A DNA stretch of 5,933 nt from DAOWHW01 sp964493265 (lineage in GTDB: Archaea > Nanobdellota > Nanobdellia > Pacearchaeales > UBA284): the NCBI GenBank assembly GCA_964493265.1, contig CAZBLY010000018.1:1-5933 (forward strand). The letters are read 5' to 3'. Shown one piece after another: positions 4,092 through 5,933 of the stretch (the first letter of the stretch is position 1; each line of letters starts with the position of its first letter). The translations under genes and the position numbers were made by a program. Under the pieces are notes generated by a model. It worked only from the letters and a program-made list of their open reading frames with translations. It did no database searches and was not told where the DNA came from.

Positions 4092-4396
4092 AAAAAATAT
4101 ATGATTATGAAGAATTTCGGGACTATATAAAAGAACAAAAACAAAATAAACCTTTTAACTGCCCATTATTAGGGGTCATGCCAGAGAAGATAAAATATCA
4201 TAATGATGAATATGAAAAAGGAGCATTATTATGTTCTGAAAAACCAGGAAACCAAGAGGATGGAAATGTCAGATGTTCTTTATTAGAAATGGGTATTATT
4301 TTTAATGAAAGAGGAAACATAGAAGGAGAATGTGGTTGGACAGGAAACAAATTTGAATTAAAAATTATGGGTTTTAAAAAAATAAATAAAAGATAA
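4088..4396 (+). CDS. Unrecognised 102-residue protein with four cysteines
   Basis: I do not recognise the family. The protein is soluble, with no membrane segment or signal peptide. An N-terminal charged helix (residues 4-20, YDYEEFRDYIKEQKQ) is followed by a Cys-containing part: C25 in FNCPLLG, C49 in LLCSEK, C63 in VRCSLL and C81 in GECGW. Four well-spaced cysteines in a 102-residue cytoplasmic archaeal protein could bind zinc, but they are not CxxC pairs, so this is weak. The end is strand-like and basic (FELKIMGFKKINKR). It is the first gene of a three-gene run: the next ATG follows its stop after one base. Translation may use the GGGGGGAG nine bases upstream or coupling to the 14-codon leader ORF. 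Confidence 0.7.
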   Translation: MKKIYDYEEFRDYIKEQKQNKPFNCPLLGVMPEKIKYHNDEYEKGALLCSEKPGNQEDGNVRCSLLEMGIIFNERGNIEGECGWTGNKFELKIMGFKKINKR

Positions 4397-4397
4397 A

Positions 4398-4766
4398 ATG
4401 GAATTATCAGATAAAATAACAGAAGACGAAGTTATTGGATTGATGAATAAAGTAGAAGAATGGGAATCCAGTATTATTGATAATAAAGAGGTTTGTTTAG
4501 GTTCTCTACAAATTAGCGGGTTTCCAAAAAAACTAAGAATTACAATAGAAAGAGAAAATATCGGATTTTCCTTTACAAAACACAGTTATTTTGTCTCAGT
4601 TGATTATGGGGATGAAAATATAACAAAATATAATTCTGAAGGAGATGAAGAAAGTACAAATATTATTAAAGAAATTTATAATAATGCTCTAGCTGACTAT
4701 AAAGAAAGAGTTAAAAAAGAAAAAAAAGAACTTATTGATTATATTAAAAATTACATTAAAGAATAA
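4398..4766 (+). CDS. Unrecognised 122-residue protein, beta-rich with helical C-terminus
   Basis: I do not recognise the family. The N-terminus is an acidic helix (residues 8-23, TEDEVIGLMNKVEEWE). Residues about 32-70 look like successive strands (CLGSLQISGF, LRITIERENIGFSF, YFVSVDYG). Residues 86-122 are a long charged helix (KERVKKEKKELIDYIKNYIKE), possibly coiled coil. There is no membrane segment. It starts one base after the stop of the previous gene and is followed one base after its own stop by the next ATG. No SD sequence precedes it, so it probably depends on re-initiation. The tight packing suggests that the three proteins are made together and may act together. Confidence 0.72.
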   Translation: MELSDKITEDEVIGLMNKVEEWESSIIDNKEVCLGSLQISGFPKKLRITIERENIGFSFTKHSYFVSVDYGDENITKYNSEGDEESTNIIKEIYNNALADYKERVKKEKKELIDYIKNYIKE

Positions 4767-4767
4767 A

Positions 4768-5106
4768 ATGCCATTATTATCAACGCCAACACCAACACCA
4801 ACATCAGAAGAAGACACAGATTTTGAAGAACCATCAAATCTGTCAAAAATAGTAGAAGAATTAGATATTTTAATGGGAAAACCAAAAAATTCCAATGAAT
4901 TTATATATAAAAATTTCTGCCCACTTAGTAAATTAACACATGTAAGAAATCTCGATAAGTTGGGTTTTTATGAATTATTATATGAACAGGGCCGAGATCC
5001 ATGGGCAGAAAAAATTAAAGATTATGTTCAATATGGTTTTTTAGAAGCTGCCAGATTAGGCATTGGCAGTTTTTTAATCTGGAAAGGTCTTGAATATATT
5101 TTCTAA
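4768..5106 (+). CDS. Unrecognised 112-residue protein with Thr-Pro N-terminus and hydrophobic C-terminus
   Basis: I do not recognise the family. A longer TTG-initiated frame exists (from 4735), but ATG 4768 is preferred: it follows the previous stop by one base, exactly as at the preceding junction. Residues 5-13 are a TPTPTPT run encoded by a short CCAACA-type tandem repeat; an acidic stretch follows (EEDTDFEEP). The middle (25-85) is helical and contains FCPLSKLTHVRNLDKLGFYELLYEQGRDPWAEK. The last 24 residues (about 89-112, beginning YGFLEAARLGIGSFL) are hydrophobic or amphipathic and may anchor the protein in the membrane. The next gene, at 5158, ends in a similar segment, so the two may share a localisation or partner. 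Confidence 0.68.
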   Translation: MPLLSTPTPTPTSEEDTDFEEPSNLSKIVEELDILMGKPKNSNEFIYKNFCPLSKLTHVRNLDKLGFYELLYEQGRDPWAEKIKDYVQYGFLEAARLGIGSFLIWKGLEYIF

Positions 5107-5130
5107 ATTCATCACAATAATCCTTAAAAA

Positions 5131-5138
5131 TATTAAAA
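5131..5138 (+). promoter_or_regulatory. Possible TATA-like box for the 5158-5409 gene
   Basis: TATTAAAA is centred about 24 bases before ATG 5158; AATATT-type sequence slightly upstream would give 27. The 51-base gap after the preceding gene and the absence of an SD sequence suggest a separate leaderless transcript, though read-through from the operon is equally possible in this AT-rich spacer. Confidence 0.35.
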
Positions 5139-5157
5139 CCATAATATAAATGTTAAA

Positions 5158-5409
5158 ATGAGCGGCGGAACTGGAACACTAAATCTAGAAAAAAGACTTA
5201 ATTGGAAAGAGATTGGAAAAGCTTTAGATTTAGCTTTTGTACCTTCTTCTATTATTAGACTCAATAAAAGATATAATAAAAATAAGCCCCAAAACAAAGA
5301 CACAATAAATAATAATATTTCTTTTAATTTTGGCGCATATTCTGCAGAATTAGCTAGGGTAGTTTTTTATGGCATAGCTCTTGCAAATTTATATAAAGCT
5401 TTTTTCTAA
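5158..5409 (+). CDS. Unrecognised 83-residue protein with hydrophobic C-terminus
   Basis: I do not recognise the family. The N-terminus MSGGTGTLNLEKRLNWKEIG is Gly/Thr-rich, then helical. Residues 22-38 (ALDLAFVPSSIIRLNKR) are mildly hydrophobic, and residues 39-58 are a polar Asn/Lys-rich linker. The last 24 residues (60-83) form a hydrophobic helix with ELARVVFYGIALANLYKAFF. Aligned to the end of the 4768-5106 protein, this shares the E-x-A-R opening, hydrophobic body and terminal Phe. A single C-terminal membrane anchor is plausible. It lies 51 bases after the three-gene run in the same direction and probably belongs to the same functional group. Confidence 0.65.
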   Translation: MSGGTGTLNLEKRLNWKEIGKALDLAFVPSSIIRLNKRYNKNKPQNKDTINNNISFNFGAYSAELARVVFYGIALANLYKAFF

Positions 5410-5438
5410 AGTAATATCTAAGGTTTTCTAAAGTAATA
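5402..5438 (+). repeat. 15-base direct repeat (TTTTCTAAAGTAATA) at a gene end
   Basis: TTTTCTAAAGTAATA occurs exactly at 5402-5416 and 5424-5438, a 22-base period. The first copy overlaps the last codons and stop of the 5158-5409 gene. The second is non-coding and contains a second TAA at the same relative place. It looks like a local tandem duplication of the gene's 3' end. Confidence 0.7.
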
Positions 5439-5450
5439 AATTAAAATTCC

Positions 5451-5468
5451 TACAAGATACATTGTCCG
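5451..5468 (+). repeat. Long-range direct repeat, right copy (TACAAGATACATTGTCCG)
   Basis: This differs from 1147-1164 at only two positions (A for G each time) and lies in the same orientation. Scattered matches also extend a few bases upstream (A-x-TTC) and downstream (AAAT). Unlike the left copy it is not followed by the CCAAATAT palindrome, and no TATA-like box with a start codon follows it on the plus strand. Confidence 0.45.
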
Positions 5469-5539
5469 AAGCGGAAATTGGAAATTAATTGTTGGTTTAA
5501 GTTATATTTTTTCATAAGGTATTGAATAATTTAGTTAAA

Positions 5540-5548
5540 TTTTTTTTT
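5540..5548 (+). terminator. Candidate T-run terminator after the small-gene operon
   Basis: Nine consecutive T on the plus strand are the longest T-run downstream of the 5158-5409 gene. Archaeal polymerases can terminate at T-rich tracts without a hairpin. It would give a 3' untranslated region of about 130 bases. AT-rich background makes this a weak call. Confidence 0.35.
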
Positions 5549-5574
5549 GGAATATTATATCTTTGAATTAATCT

Positions 5575-5880
5575 TTAATTTTTTAAAATTGGGATTATTT
5601 TTTCTTTTGTTGATTGGTTAATTTCTTTTTTATATTTTTTAATCAACTCTCTTAAATAATATTTTACTTCATGTGCCTCGTAAATTTGGTTATTTTTAGA
5701 ACTTTCTTCCATTATTTTATTAATCTCTTCTTTATTAAATGGCTCAATCATTTTAAGGAATCGAAATTTAGAGGTACCCTCCCTGAATGAATAGGTTTTG
5801 TCTATCGAATCAAAAAAAGATTTTCTAATTTTATTTGGAAAATGTGTCATTAAAGCTTTTATTATCTCTAATTTTTCCAT
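5575..5880 (-). CDS. Unrecognised 101-residue helical protein
   Basis: I do not recognise the family with confidence. The protein is charged and almost wholly helical, with no membrane segment or signal peptide. It begins MEKLEIIKALMTHFPNKIRK and its C-terminal half contains FNKEEINKIMEESSKNNQIYEAH followed by VKYYLRELIKKYKKEI. The pattern of an EEINKI helix, an NNQIY turn and a further helix gives an impression of a small protein-interaction domain like those appended to larger bacterial proteins, but this is weak. A TTG-initiated extension to 5922 is open. ATG 5880 is preferred because a TATA-like box on the minus strand (5901-5908) is centred 24-25 bases upstream of it. It is convergent with the 5158-5409 gene. 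Confidence 0.65.
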   Translation of the reverse strand: MEKLEIIKALMTHFPNKIRKSFFDSIDKTYSFREGTSKFRFLKMIEPFNKEEINKIMEESSKNNQIYEAHEVKYYLRELIKKYKKEINQSTKEKIIPILKN

Positions 5881-5900
5881 TAATCTACTTAATTTAAGGG

Positions 5901-5908
5901 TTATATTA
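5901..5908 (-). promoter_or_regulatory. TATA-like box for the 5880-5575 gene
   Basis: The minus strand reads TAATATAA, centred 24-25 bases before ATG 5880, with no SD sequence in between. This supports a leaderless start at 5880 over the upstream TTG. Confidence 0.4.
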
Positions 5909-5933
5909 TTATGAAAAATCAAAGCTTGAAATT

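Larger units (their letters stand above)
5410..5574. other. 165-base non-coding stretch between convergent genes
   Basis: No gene is evident. It holds the second copy of the 15-base repeat, the right copy of the long-range direct repeat (5451-5468), a short tandem GGAAATT (5473-5486) and a T-run (5540-5548). The middle part (about 5450-5490) is less AT-rich than its surroundings, as is the region around the left repeat copy. Confidence 0.5.

Noticed and set aside
4689..4895. Minus-strand open frame of 68 codons in the small-gene operon
   Set aside because: It is opposite two co-directional operon genes, and its Phe and Gly-Val runs mirror the A-rich Lys codons and the Thr-Pro repeat on the other strand.
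1147..5468. Calling the 16/18 repeats outright attL and attR of an integrated element
   Set aside because: Integration would normally leave identical cores; with two mismatches, no tRNA target and a recombinase resembling chromosomal XerA, I kept it only as a hypothesis.

Overview
This window looks like an accessory stretch of an AT-rich archaeal genome, most likely a DPANN-type lineage (Pacearchaeota/Woesearchaeota-like). I infer this from four things. Most genes have a TATA-like box centred about 24-28 bases upstream of the start codon and no Shine-Dalgarno (SD) sequence, as for leaderless archaeal mRNAs. The few SD sequences match the archaeal/bacterial 16S 3' end. The recombinase resembles archaeal XerA. 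Several small proteins (a DUF5654-like membrane protein, and a winged-helix/RelE-ParE-like pair) are of kinds I associate with archaea. No taxonomic marker is present, so the lineage is inference.

Layout. Bases 1-310 (minus) hold the 5' part of a coiled-coil protein that runs off the window. It is divergent from a plus-strand run of small genes: a two-helix membrane protein (430-756), a probable small beta-barrel protein (829-1071) and an unrecognised 184-residue protein (1206-1760). The gaps between these carry a recurring TTTAAGCAT-type motif. Next comes a complete XerA-like tyrosine recombinase (1816-2721). It abuts, tail to tail with no gap, the first of two minus-strand toxin-antitoxin-like pairs: winged-helix protein then RelE/ParE-like toxin (3364 down to 2722). 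The second pair is Doc/Fic toxin then ribbon-helix-helix protein (3944 down to 3419). In both pairs the second gene starts inside the first with the same 14-base overlap (ATG-N8-TAA).

A divergent promoter region (3951-4087) separates the Doc pair from a plus-strand operon of three unrecognised small proteins (4088-4396, 4398-4766, 4768-5106). A fourth small gene follows (5158-5409). The last two proteins end in a similar hydrophobic C-terminal segment. The operon leader is the most intriguing regulatory piece. It has a perfect 9-base complement to the 16S 3' end (GAGGTGATC), a possible 14-codon GTG-initiated leader ORF whose stop overlaps the first operon ATG, and two mutually exclusive hairpins. 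After a 165-base non-coding stretch with a short direct repeat and a T-run, a minus-strand helical protein of unknown function (5880 down to 5575) ends the window.

How it may work together. A recombinase, two addiction-type modules and a block of unknown small genes in one place are typical cargo of an integrated or exchangeable element. Two imperfect direct repeats (1147-1164 and 5451-5468, 16 of 18 bases identical) bracket most of this cargo. That makes an element boundary conceivable, but the repeats are not identical and the recombinase may simply be the chromosomal XerA.
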